This document shows, piece after piece, positions 1-6,303 of a stretch of DNA of 10,861 nucleotides. The stretch's first letter is position 1, and every line of letters begins with the position of its first letter. The notes under the pieces are model-generated. The model had not been told where the DNA came from and searched no databases. It was given only the letters and a program-made list of their open reading frames with translations. Origin of the DNA: an uncultured Gammaproteobacteria bacterium (lineage in GTDB: Bacteria; Pseudomonadota; Gammaproteobacteria; CAJQNE01); the NCBI GenBank assembly GCA_905479545.1, contig CAJQNE010000262.1:1-10861 (forward strand). Direction: 5' to 3'. Position numbers and translations under genes: made by a program.

Positions 1-150
1 CTGGAAAGTTGGATTCACGGTTTGTCGGGAGAATACAACGCTATGCAGCTAGGTCATCGGCGTCGCTTCGCCATGGAATGGCAGGGCGCACCGCATCCGG
101 TATTCAAAGGTAATCTGAATGCCACTGATTTACTGATATGCAAACGCTAA
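1..150 (+). CDS. 3' end of an unidentified protein (partial)
   Basis: The frame is open from the first base of the window and ends at TAA 148-150, giving the last 49 residues of a protein that begins outside the window. The fragment is basic and hydrophilic, includes the segment GHRRRFAMEWQG, and shows no motif I can assign. Its stop lies 13 bp inside the next gene (ATG at 138), so the two are very likely co-transcribed and translationally coupled. Because that next gene looks like a JetD/MksG-type Toprim protein, an ATPase or other condensin-like subunit would be expected in this position. The 49 visible residues neither support nor exclude that. I do not recognise the family. Confidence 0.6.
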   Translation: MESWIHGLSGEYNAMQLGHRRRFAMEWQGAPHPVFKGNLNATDLLICKR

Positions 151-1004
151 AGGCCGGTGAGGTAAGGCGAGTCATCGCGCTGGTGAAACAGCGTAAGTCA
201 AAAGTTAAGCAAAGCCCGTTGTGGCGATCGATATGTGCAGATTTGGGTATTGGCGAAAGCAGTGCCGATGGTCGCTGGGTGAATTTTTCGGCGGACGACC
301 GGGCGCTTTTGTGTAGCGCGGTTCGTCAGCAAACCGGTTTTGATCCGCTAGTCGATACTTTGCCGGATGCAGGCTCAGCTAGTCGGCTAGAGATGGCCGG
401 AGCAATAAACCAGGAAAAGCATGCTCGCGCAGCAGTAGGTAGAGATCGACTGCTGCTGGCAGTGCCGTGCGGTGAGCTATTGGTCGATGGCGTCGCTTAC
501 AAGGTGCCGCCCGGCGCTGCGATGTGGGTTAATTGGCAGGAGGTGGAGCTGGCAGCCGATCAGGCGTTGATTATTGTTGAAAACAAAGCGGCTTTCCTAA
601 ATTGGCATCGTAGTAAGTTACCGGCTGCGTTGAAGTCGGCCGTAGCGGTTTATCGAGGCGATAATCTGGAGGCGAGGGCGCTGGTAAGTTGGTTGCAGAC
701 CCTGCCCGCTAAGCGCGTAGTGGGTGCCTATGATTTTGATCCCGCCGGTCTGGCTATGGCTCGGGAGCAGGGCGTGGGTGCTATTTTGGTGCCTTCGCAA
801 CCGAATCGCTTTCTGGAGCAGCGTGGTGGCGCGCTGCATAAGCAAAGCGCCTTTGCCGACCAACACCGGCAGCATGAATCGAATCGCCGTTGGCTGTGTG
901 AAGCGGCTGAACCGCTATGGCGTTGGATGGAAACCAACGGCAGCAGTATTACTCAGGAAGCGATGCTGGAAGCGGAGGAGATGCTGAAGTTAGTTCGGTT
1001 ATAA
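138..1004 (+). CDS. Toprim-fold protein resembling JetD/MksG (putative DNA nuclease subunit)
   Basis: This is a 288-residue soluble protein with no signal peptide or membrane segment. Its C-terminal half carries the two signatures of a Toprim domain: a hydrophobic strand ending in a glutamate (ALIIVENK, E148) and, about 50 residues later, an aspartate pair (VVGAYDFDPAG, D199 and D201). This spacing and the D-x-D-P-x-G form match the Toprim domain of JetD (Wadjet), MksG and topoisomerase VI/Spo11-like enzymes, where the acidic residues bind magnesium for DNA cleavage. The N-terminal 100 residues are basic and could bind DNA. It is shorter than typical JetD, so it may belong to a separate branch. 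The ATG at 138 overlaps the upstream gene by 13 bp; no strong Shine-Dalgarno is visible, which fits translational coupling. The Toprim motifs are seen in the sequence; a role in plasmid or phage defence is inferred. Confidence 0.7.
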   Translation: MQTLKAGEVRRVIALVKQRKSKVKQSPLWRSICADLGIGESSADGRWVNFSADDRALLCSAVRQQTGFDPLVDTLPDAGSASRLEMAGAINQEKHARAAVGRDRLLLAVPCGELLVDGVAYKVPPGAAMWVNWQEVELAADQALIIVENKAAFLNWHRSKLPAALKSAVAVYRGDNLEARALVSWLQTLPAKRVVGAYDFDPAGLAMAREQGVGAILVPSQPNRFLEQRGGALHKQSAFADQHRQHESNRRWLCEAAEPLWRWMETNGSSITQEAMLEAEEMLKLVRL

Positions 1005-1066
1005 GCGCTGCTTTAATGCTGATGGCGAGGATGTGTCGGTAAAGTATAAAAAGCTGCTGCGCCTTA

Positions 1067-1095
1067 TTGCGGCAGGGCTTTGCGGCAGGTATAGT
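1067..1095 (+). promoter_or_regulatory. Predicted sigma70 promoter of tRNA-Val
   Basis: TTGCGG (1067-1072), a 17-bp spacer and TATAGT (1090-1095, five of six matches to the -10 consensus) place transcription start near 1102, about 8 bases before the tRNA. The stretch after the -10 is GC-rich (gtgcgcggcc), the kind of discriminator associated with stringent control of stable RNA promoters. The -35 and the bases just before the -10 form a perfect 10-bp direct repeat (TTGCGGCAGG at 1067 and 1080). A 7-bp stem (1054-1060 with 1069-1075, one G-T pair) overlaps the -35 and could weakly terminate the upstream gene, but no T-run follows it. Confidence 0.5.
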
Positions 1096-1109
1096 GCGCG
1101 GCCTTGAGC

Positions 1110-1186
1110 AGGCGCGTAGCTCAGTTGGTTAGAGCACCACCTTGACATGGTGGGGGTCGTTGGTTCGAATCCAATCGCGCCTACCA
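1110..1186 (+). tRNA. tRNA-Val (anticodon GAC)
   Basis: A complete 77-nt cloverleaf with encoded CCA. The acceptor stem AGGCGCG pairs with CGCGCCT, the D arm is GCTC...GAGC, and the anticodon stem CCACC/GGTGG encloses a loop with anticodon GAC. The T arm contains GGTTCGAATCC. From the D arm through the anticodon arm it closely matches enterobacterial tRNA-Val(GAC). It reads valine codons GUC and GUU. It stands alone between the Toprim gene and infC, with its own promoter and terminator. Confidence 0.97.
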
Positions 1187-1192
1187 CATTGT

Positions 1193-1219
1193 GGGTATTG
1201 CCTAGGCAATGCCCTTTTT
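1193..1219 (+). terminator. Rho-independent terminator of tRNA-Val
   Basis: GGGTATTGCC pairs with GGCAATGCCC (one T-G pair; the central CCTAGG probably forms the loop), followed directly by five T residues. It lies seven bases after the tRNA CCA end. The T-run also overlaps the predicted -35 of the infC promoter. Confidence 0.85.
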
Positions 1220-1246
1220 GTGTTGTAAGCCGCTGTTCATTAGAAT
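1218..1246 (+). promoter_or_regulatory. Candidate infC promoter
   Basis: TTGTGT (1218-1223), a 17-bp spacer and TAGAAT (1241-1246, five of six matches to TATAAT) would give a start near 1253 and a leader of about 50 bases before the infC AUU. A small perfect 6-bp hairpin (1245-1250 with 1256-1261) sits at the predicted start site. A promoter is needed here because a terminator lies just upstream. The -35 match is weak. Confidence 0.35.
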
Positions 1247-1304
1247 TCCGTTAGTCGGAATCACTGCAGTTGCTGCCGCACAACGTTAATTTTGGAGTTT
1301 GGAT

Positions 1305-1832
1305 ATTTCATCTAAGAGAGATCGTCGCAACCAAGAGATTACTGCACCACAGGTGCGGGTGATTGATCAGGAGGGCGAACAAGCTGGCGTAATGAGTATT
1401 GCAGCAGCGATGGCGCTGGCCGCGGAGTCGAGCATGGATTTGGTGGAAGTTGCACCGAACGCAGAACCGCCGGTTTGTCGCGTGATGGATTTTGGTAAGT
1501 ACCTGTTTGAAAATAATAAAAAGGCCAATGAGGCCAAGAAAAAAACCAAACAGATGCAGATTAAGGAAATTAAATTCCGACCAAACACCGATATTGGTGA
1601 TTACAACATTAAGATGCGCAATATCAACCGCTTCTTTGATGATGGCGATAAAGTAAAAGTAACGCTGCGGTACCGCGGTCGTGAAATGCAGCACCAGGAT
1701 TTGGGTCGGGCGTTGCTCGAACGGATTCGTGACGATTTGGAAGGCACTGCGGTTGTTGAGCAGTTTCCGAAAATGGAAGGCCGCCAGCTGATTATGGTGA
1801 TGGCGCCGGTTAAGAAAGAAAAAGGGGCGTAA
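1305..1832 (+). CDS. infC: Translation initiation factor IF-3, AUU start
   Basis: IF3 binds the 30S subunit, keeps it from joining 50S prematurely and proofreads the start codon and initiator tRNA. The protein has the two-domain layout of the family: an N-terminal domain (including SSMDLVEVAP and PPVCRVMDFGKYLFE), a lysine-rich helical linker, and a C-terminal domain (QIKEIKFRPNTDIGDY, RYRGREM, EGRQLIMVMAP). The length of about 175 residues is normal. A TTG at 1299 is also in frame, but it lies one base after the GGAG (1294-1297). The ATT at 1305 has a seven-base spacing from it and matches the AUU start known for E. coli infC. AUU is the established basis of IF3 autoregulation, because excess IF3 rejects it. 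thrS, the usual upstream partner, is absent here; a tRNA-Val precedes infC instead. Confidence 0.95.
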   Translation: MSSKRDRRNQEITAPQVRVIDQEGEQAGVMSIAAAMALAAESSMDLVEVAPNAEPPVCRVMDFGKYLFENNKKANEAKKKTKQMQIKEIKFRPNTDIGDYNIKMRNINRFFDDGDKVKVTLRYRGREMQHQDLGRALLERIRDDLEGTAVVEQFPKMEGRQLIMVMAPVKKEKGA

Positions 1833-1958
1833 AGCTCGGCGTTGCCCTGTTTGAGTTGATTGTTTTTAACTTAATGAAGTAGCGGCGCTTTTTGTTGTTT
1901 GTAGTGGGTCAATCGTGTCACCCCTGCAAGCGTTTATTATCTAAAAGGAGTACACGAC
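1833..1958 (+). promoter_or_regulatory. infC-rpmI leader, candidate L20 autoregulatory region
   Basis: This 126-base gap precedes rpmI. It holds a stem TTGAGTT (1851-1857) with AACTTAA (1868-1874), with an outer pairing AAAGC (1831-1835) with GCTTT (1887-1891), and ends in a strong Shine-Dalgarno (AAAAGGAG, ending at 1950, eight bases before ATG). In E. coli, L20 represses rpmI-rplT translation by binding structured RNA in the corresponding region. The position and structure are consistent with that, but I cannot identify the L20 site itself. Confidence 0.3.
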
Positions 1959-2156
1959 ATGCCAAAAATGAAGACGAACCGCGGTGCGGCGAAGCGCTTT
2001 TCCCGCACGGGTAAAGGCGGCTTTAAACGCGCTCAGTCGTTCAAACGCCACATTCTTACCAAGAAGAGCTCTAAGCGGAAACGCCAATTGGGTTCAATCG
2101 AGCAAGTTGCGAAGGCCGACGTGAAAATGGTCAACCGCATGTTGCCGTATTCATAA
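1959..2156 (+). CDS. rpmI: 50S ribosomal protein L35 (bL35)
   Basis: A 65-residue, strongly basic protein with the L35 pattern: the start MPKMKTNRGAAKRF, then the central HILTKKSSKRKRQL and the end VNRMLPY. The length equals that of the E. coli protein. It is a component of the large ribosomal subunit. The start is well supported by GGAG eight bases upstream. It lies between infC and rplT, with only 14 bases to rplT, so L35 and L20 are probably made from one message under shared translational control. Confidence 0.98.
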   Translation: MPKMKTNRGAAKRFSRTGKGGFKRAQSFKRHILTKKSSKRKRQLGSIEQVAKADVKMVNRMLPYS

Positions 2157-2170
2157 GGGGAGAATGACAG

Positions 2171-2527
2171 ATGGCTAGAGTTAAACGTGGTGTGCAAGCG
2201 CGCGCCAAGCACAAAAAAGTTCTTAAGAAAGCGAAAGGTTATTACGGTGCCCGCAGTCGGGTCTATCGCGTAGCGAACCAGGCCGTTACCAAAGCCGGTC
2301 AATATGCTTACCGTGACCGTCGCCAGAAGAAGCGTCAATTCCGCGCATTGTGGATTGCCCGTATCAACGCTGGCGCCCGTCTGCATGGCCTTTCTTACAG
2401 CGTATTCATGCACGGCTTGAGCAAAGCCGGTATCGAATTGGACCGTAAGGTTCTGGCTGAAATGGCGATTAACGAACCAGCAGCCTTTGCAGGGCTGTGC
2501 GAGCAGGCAAAATCAGCCGCCGCTTAA
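2171..2527 (+). CDS. rplT: 50S ribosomal protein L20 (bL20)
   Basis: A 118-residue basic protein, the standard L20 length. It starts MARVKRGVQARAKHKK, continues with KGYYGARSRVYRVANQAV and DRRQKKRQFRALWIARINA, and has a globular C-terminal part (HGLSKAGIELDRKVLAEMA). L20 binds 23S rRNA early in 50S assembly and, in enterobacteria, represses its own operon. GGGGAG ends eight bases before the ATG. The last base of its Shine-Dalgarno region nearly touches the rpmI stop, which is consistent with coupled translation. A strong terminator follows. Confidence 0.98.
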   Translation: MARVKRGVQARAKHKKVLKKAKGYYGARSRVYRVANQAVTKAGQYAYRDRRQKKRQFRALWIARINAGARLHGLSYSVFMHGLSKAGIELDRKVLAEMAINEPAAFAGLCEQAKSAAA

Positions 2528-2550
2528 GGCTCTGATTTACTGCTGGCACA

Positions 2551-2581
2551 AAAGGGGAAAAGCCTGCTTTTCCCCTTTTTT
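2551..2581 (+). terminator. Rho-independent terminator after rplT
   Basis: A perfect 12-bp stem (2551-2562 with 2567-2578), AAAGGGGAAAAG against its complement, encloses a four-base loop (CCTG) and runs into a T-tract ending at 2581. It would end much of the infC-rpmI-rplT transcript, so pheS must use read-through or its own promoter. No Phe-rich leader peptide like E. coli pheM is visible beside it. Confidence 0.9.
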
Positions 2582-2689
2582 AATGCCCGGGTTTAACGTC
2601 AGAATCTATGCCGGGTATTGAGCAACACCAGATAAATTGCCAGATAAACGACTAGTCACACTCTTAATTTCTTTACAGCGAGTATCGCC
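2582..2689 (+). promoter_or_regulatory. pheS upstream region, no confident promoter
   Basis: About 108 bases between the rplT terminator and pheS. It contains a tandem pair of CCAGATAAA (2629-2637 and 2640-2648, 11 bp apart). TTGAGC (2618-2623) and GATAAA (2643-2648) could form a promoter, but the 19-bp spacing is poor. TTGCCA (2637-2642) is a good -35 without a well-spaced -10. A promoter is likely somewhere here because a terminator precedes it. Confidence 0.25.
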
Positions 2690-3709
2690 GTGGAAAACCT
2701 GAACACTATTCAGGCTGAAGCCGAAGCCCGTATTGCCGGGACTAACGATTTAGCCGCACTCGACGAAGTGCGCATTGCCTATTTGGGTAAAAAAGGCGAG
2801 CTAACCAGCCTGCTAAAGCAGCTGGGCAAGTTAGCGCCCGAAGACCGCCGTGAAGCCGGGGCACAGATCAATGCTGCCAAGCAGGCTGTGCAGCAATTAC
2901 TTGAGGCGCGCAAAACCGAGTTAGGCGAAGCGAAGCTTGCTGCTCAGCTGGCGAGTGAAACGATTGACGTGACACTGCCGGGCAGGGGCAAGCCCTCTGG
3001 TGGTCTACACCCGATTACCCGCACCCTGAATCGCATTGAGACGTTGTTTCGCGAAGCGGGTTTTGATGTCGAATTAGGACCGGAAGTTGAAGATGATTAT
3101 CACAACTTCGAGGCGCTGAATATTCCCGGCCATCACCCCGCACGGGCGATGCACGACACCTTCTATTTCAACCCTACAACGGTATTGCGTACCCACACTT
3201 CACCGGTGCAGGTTCGCACTATGGAAGCGGGTACGCCGCCGTACCGGCTCATTGCGCCGGGCCGGGTGTATCGCTGTGATTCAGATTTAACGCATACGCC
3301 GATGTTCCACCAGGTTGAAGGGCTGGTGGTCGACAAAGACATAAGTTTCGCCGATTTAAAAGGCGTGCTCGATGCCTTCCTCAAAGCGTTTTTTGAAGTC
3401 GACGACCTGACCGTTCGCTTCCGTCCGTCGTTCTTCCCGTTCACCGAGCCATCGGCAGAAGTGGATATTGAATGTGTGATGTGTAGCGGTAAAGGCTGCC
3501 GCGTCTGTAGCCATACCGGTTGGCTGGAAGTGCTCGGCTGCGGCATGGTGCATCCGAACGTATTCGGCCACGTCGGTATTGATCCCGAGGAATTCACTGG
3601 CTATGCCTTTGGCATGGGGGTTGAGCGGTTGGCGATGCTTCGCTACGGCGTAAATGACCTGCGCCTGTTTTTTGAAAACGACCTACGTTTTTTGCAGCAG
3701 TTTAGCTAG
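2690..3709 (+). CDS. pheS: Phenylalanyl-tRNA synthetase alpha subunit
   Basis: This is the catalytic subunit of the cytoplasmic (alpha-beta)2 enzyme that charges tRNA-Phe. At 339 residues it is of normal length. Residues 1-90 form the N-terminal coiled coil that contacts tRNA. The class II synthetase core follows: GPEVEDDYHNFEALNIPGHH (130-149), motif 2 around APGRVYRCDSDLTHTPMFHQ (189-208), and motif 3 AFGMGVERLAMLRYG near the C-terminus. Residues 262-273 hold a C-x2-C-x4-C-x2-C insertion (C262, C265, C270, C273), a probable zinc knuckle that E. coli PheS lacks. The start is GTG; the Shine-Dalgarno is weak (GCGAG). Starting here keeps the conserved coiled coil. pheT follows after a 129-base gap that carries a long palindrome. 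Confidence 0.97.
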   Translation: MENLNTIQAEAEARIAGTNDLAALDEVRIAYLGKKGELTSLLKQLGKLAPEDRREAGAQINAAKQAVQQLLEARKTELGEAKLAAQLASETIDVTLPGRGKPSGGLHPITRTLNRIETLFREAGFDVELGPEVEDDYHNFEALNIPGHHPARAMHDTFYFNPTTVLRTHTSPVQVRTMEAGTPPYRLIAPGRVYRCDSDLTHTPMFHQVEGLVVDKDISFADLKGVLDAFLKAFFEVDDLTVRFRPSFFPFTEPSAEVDIECVMCSGKGCRVCSHTGWLEVLGCGMVHPNVFGHVGIDPEEFTGYAFGMGVERLAMLRYGVNDLRLFFENDLRFLQQFS

Positions 3710-3717
3710 CCAGATTA

Positions 3718-3800
3718 TTGCGAGCGAAGCCTAGCCGTCATTGCGAGCGCAGCGCGGCAATCTCTGTGCTCAAAGATTGCCGCGCTGCGCTCGCAACGAC
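3718..3800. repeat. Long palindromic intergenic repeat between pheS and pheT
   Basis: A perfect 23-bp inverted repeat (3741-3763 with 3774-3796) surrounds a 10-base loop. It extends to 27-bp arms (3737-3800) with a single mismatch. Just to the left, TTGCGAGCG at 3718 repeats the arm start at 3741 exactly one arm length (23 bp) earlier, like a degenerate extra half-copy. The GTCATTGCGAGCG...GCAATCT type of sequence resembles dispersed palindromic repeats (REP/MITE-like) that I know from several bacterial genomes. In RNA it forms a very stable hairpin without a T-run, so it more likely affects message stability or the pheS/pheT ratio than terminates transcription. Confidence 0.85.
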
Positions 3801-3838
3801 CAAGGGTGTTGCAGACAGAATATGAATAAGGGAACACG

Positions 3839-6238
3839 ATGAAATTTAGTGAGCAGTGGGTTCGCGAGTGGGCTAACCCGGATATAGCGACGCAGGCGCT
3901 GGCTGACCAGTTGTCACTGGCGGGCCTGGAAGTCGATGGTATTGAACCGGCTGCTGGCGAGTTCAGTGGCATTGTCGCCGGCCAGGTGATTGCATTGGAG
4001 CAACACCTGGATGCTGACAAGCTGCGTATTTGTACCGTAGAAGCTGGCGAGCACAATATCGACGGCAAGCCGCTGCAGATCGTTTGTGGTGCACCGAATG
4101 TGGTCGAAGGCATGTTTGCGCCGTTAGCGACTGTCGGAGCTGTGCTGCCGGGTGGCATGAAGATTAAGAAAGGCAAGCTGCGCGGCGTTGAGTCGTTTGG
4201 CATGTTGTGCGGCGCTGCTGAATTAGGCATTGCCGATCAGGTCGATGGCCTTTGGTCGCTGCCTGAAACCGTGCCGGGCACCGATGTTCGTGAGCTGATG
4301 CACCTCGATGACCAGGTTATCGAAGTTGATTTAACCCCGAACCGCGGCGATTGCCTGAGTGTGCGTGGTGTCGCACGAGAAATTGCTGTGCTTAATCAGT
4401 GCCCGCTGACTGAGTTGGATATTCCACAGGTTGCAGCGACCAGCTCTGCTTCTCTGCCCATTTCGATTGAAGCGCCGGAAGATTGCCCGCACTACGTCGG
4501 TCGGGTACTAACGGGACTTGACGCTACGGCGACAACCCCGAGCTGGTTGGTTGAAAGGTTGCGTCGAGGCGGAATCCGGAGTCTCGGGCCGCTGGTGGAC
4601 GTGACGAATTACGTACTGCTTGAACTTGGTCAGCCGATGCACGCATTTGCGCTGAATAAGCTTAGCGGCGGCATCGTTGTGCGTCGTGCTAAAGCGGATG
4701 AGTCGCTGGAGCTGCTTAACGACGAGACCATCAAGCTCGACGACGATGTGTTGGTCATCGCTGATGGCAACGGCCCGGTTGCGCTGGCAGGCATCATGGG
4801 CGGCAGCGCGACGGCTTGCGACGACGACACCACGGATATTCTGCTCGAAAGCGCGTTCTTCGCACCACTGGTGGTTGCTGGCAAAGCCCGTCGCTTCGGT
4901 CTGTCGACAGATTCATCGCACCGCTTTGAACGTGGCGTTGACCCAGCCCTGCAAACGCTAGCCATTGAGCGCGCTACCGCGCTGCTGCTGGATATCTGTG
5001 GCGGCGAAGCCGGTGCGTTACTGGAGCAGGGCTCAGCTCAGCTGGAGCGGCCGGTTTTAACATTGCGAAGTGCCCGAATTGAACGCCTACTCGGCGTTCC
5101 GTTTGAAGCAGCGCAGGTTGAAGATATTCTTGAGCGTCTGGGTATGAGCCTGCAAGCGACCGGCGGTGGCTGGCAAGTTACCCCGCCGAGCTGGCGTTTC
5201 GACATGGAGCGTGAAGAAGATTTAATTGAAGAGCTGGCACGTGTACGTGGCTATGATTCAATTCCAACCGCAACCGCACCAGCCCGCATGGCGCCGCGTG
5301 GTTTGAGCGAAGCGCAACTGCGGCTTGAGCGCATGCGTAACGTGCTGATTGAGCGTGGTTATCAGGAAGCGGTGACATATAGCTTTGTTGATCCGAAGCT
5401 GCAGTCGATGTTGATGCCTGGCGTTAAAGCACTGGATTTGGCGAATCCTATCTCCAGCGAGCTAGCACAGATGCGCCTGAGTCTCTGGCCGGGTTTGATC
5501 GAAGCGCTGCGTTATAACGTCAACCGTCAGCAACCGCGTGTGCAGTTGTTTGAAACCGGATTGCGCTTTGTGCCTAAAGGTGAAGATGCGGGTGATATTA
5601 GCCAGCTGCAGCAATGTGATGGCATAGCGGGCTTATTGTGGGGCACGGCGATGCCGGAGCAGTGGGACAGTGCTGATAGCACTCGTCCTGCTGATTTCTA
5701 CGATATTAAGGCCGATGTAGAAGCATTGCTGGCCTGTGGTGTTCAAACAGGCTGGCAGTTTGTTGCCGCTGAGCACCCGGCGTTACACCCCGGCCAAACC
5801 GCTGAAGTACAGCTTAATGGTGAGGTGATTGGCGTGGTGGGCCGTCTGCATCCTAAGATTGGCCAGCAGCTAGGCCTGAAGCGTTTGCCGTTGATGTTTG
5901 AGTTGGACCAAGCGCCTGTTATGGCAGCGCAACTGCCTGAATTTTCACCAATTAGTCGCTTCCAAACCAACCGTCGTGACTTAGCGTTGGTGGTGGATGA
6001 GGGTGTTTCTGCCGCGCAATTACGCGCAGCTATCGAAAAAACCGCCGGCGAAGACTTGCAGGAAGTCGTCATTTTCGACGTTTTTGTCGGCGAAAACATC
6101 GAAAAAGGTAAAAAAAGCATAGCCTTGGGCTTGATTCTACAAAGTGTTTCGAGCACGCTAGGCGATGAAGTAATGGATGTAACGATGCAAAAAGTTGTCG
6201 ATTCATTACGAACAGAACTTGGCGCAGAAATTCGTTAA
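3839..6238 (+). CDS. pheT: Phenylalanyl-tRNA synthetase beta subunit
   Basis: The 799-residue partner of PheS (E. coli 795). In order: a short N-terminal segment (MKFSEQWVREWA), an OB-fold tRNA-binding domain (about residues 42-135, with HLDADKLRICTVEAG and IVCGAPNVVEGMFAPLA), the B3/B4 editing region that hydrolyses mischarged Tyr-tRNA-Phe (including SLGPLVDVTNYVLLELGQPM), the B5 domain, a catalytic-like core (IEELARVRGYDSIP), and a C-terminal anticodon-binding FDX-ACB domain over the last 95 or so residues (SRFQTNRRDLALVVDE). The ATG at 3839 has AAGGGA a few bases upstream. No frameshift or missing segment is apparent. Confidence 0.97.
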   Translation: MKFSEQWVREWANPDIATQALADQLSLAGLEVDGIEPAAGEFSGIVAGQVIALEQHLDADKLRICTVEAGEHNIDGKPLQIVCGAPNVVEGMFAPLATVGAVLPGGMKIKKGKLRGVESFGMLCGAAELGIADQVDGLWSLPETVPGTDVRELMHLDDQVIEVDLTPNRGDCLSVRGVAREIAVLNQCPLTELDIPQVAATSSASLPISIEAPEDCPHYVGRVLTGLDATATTPSWLVERLRRGGIRSLGPLVDVTNYVLLELGQPMHAFALNKLSGGIVVRRAKADESLELLNDETIKLDDDVLVIADGNGPVALAGIMGGSATACDDDTTDILLESAFFAPLVVAGKARRFGLSTDSSHRFERGVDPALQTLAIERATALLLDICGGEAGALLEQGSAQLERPVLTLRSARIERLLGVPFEAAQVEDILERLGMSLQATGGGWQVTPPSWRFDMEREEDLIEELARVRGYDSIPTATAPARMAPRGLSEAQLRLERMRNVLIERGYQEAVTYSFVDPKLQSMLMPGVKALDLANPISSELAQMRLSLWPGLIEALRYNVNRQQPRVQLFETGLRFVPKGEDAGDISQLQQCDGIAGLLWGTAMPEQWDSADSTRPADFYDIKADVEALLACGVQTGWQFVAAEHPALHPGQTAEVQLNGEVIGVVGRLHPKIGQQLGLKRLPLMFELDQAPVMAAQLPEFSPISRFQTNRRDLALVVDEGVSAAQLRAAIEKTAGEDLQEVVIFDVFVGENIEKGKKSIALGLILQSVSSTLGDEVMDVTMQKVVDSLRTELGAEIR

Positions 6239-6253
6239 GGCGTCATTTGGGGT

Positions 6254-6280
6254 GGGTTTGCCGCTTGAAGTGGTAAGCCC
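6254..6280 (+). promoter_or_regulatory. Hairpin in the pheT-ihfA gap
   Basis: An 11-bp stem (6254-6264 with 6270-6280, including three G-T pairs) with loop TTGAA ends 23 bases before the ihfA start. No T-run follows, so it is not a classical terminator. It could be a processing or stability element, or could influence ihfA translation. The function is unknown. Confidence 0.4.
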
Positions 6281-6303
6281 CAAGCAAGATTAGAGAATGA
6301 AAG

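Noticed and set aside
999..1187. A 62-codon open frame on the minus strand across tRNA-Val
   Set aside because: It is the complement of the tRNA; the IGFEPTTP string is a well-known artefact of translating antisense tRNA.
1308..1694. A 128-codon minus-strand open frame inside infC
   Set aside because: It is a shadow of a highly conserved gene; its composition follows the complement of the infC codons.
2528..2689. A pheM-like Phe-rich leader peptide that would make the rplT terminator a Phe attenuator
   Set aside because: I found no start codon followed by clustered Phe codons before the terminator, so it looks like a plain operon terminator.
3715..4230. A 171-codon open frame on the minus strand over the palindrome and the start of pheT
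   Set aside because: It is antisense to the conserved OB-fold region of PheT and takes its end from the repeat; no family resemblance.
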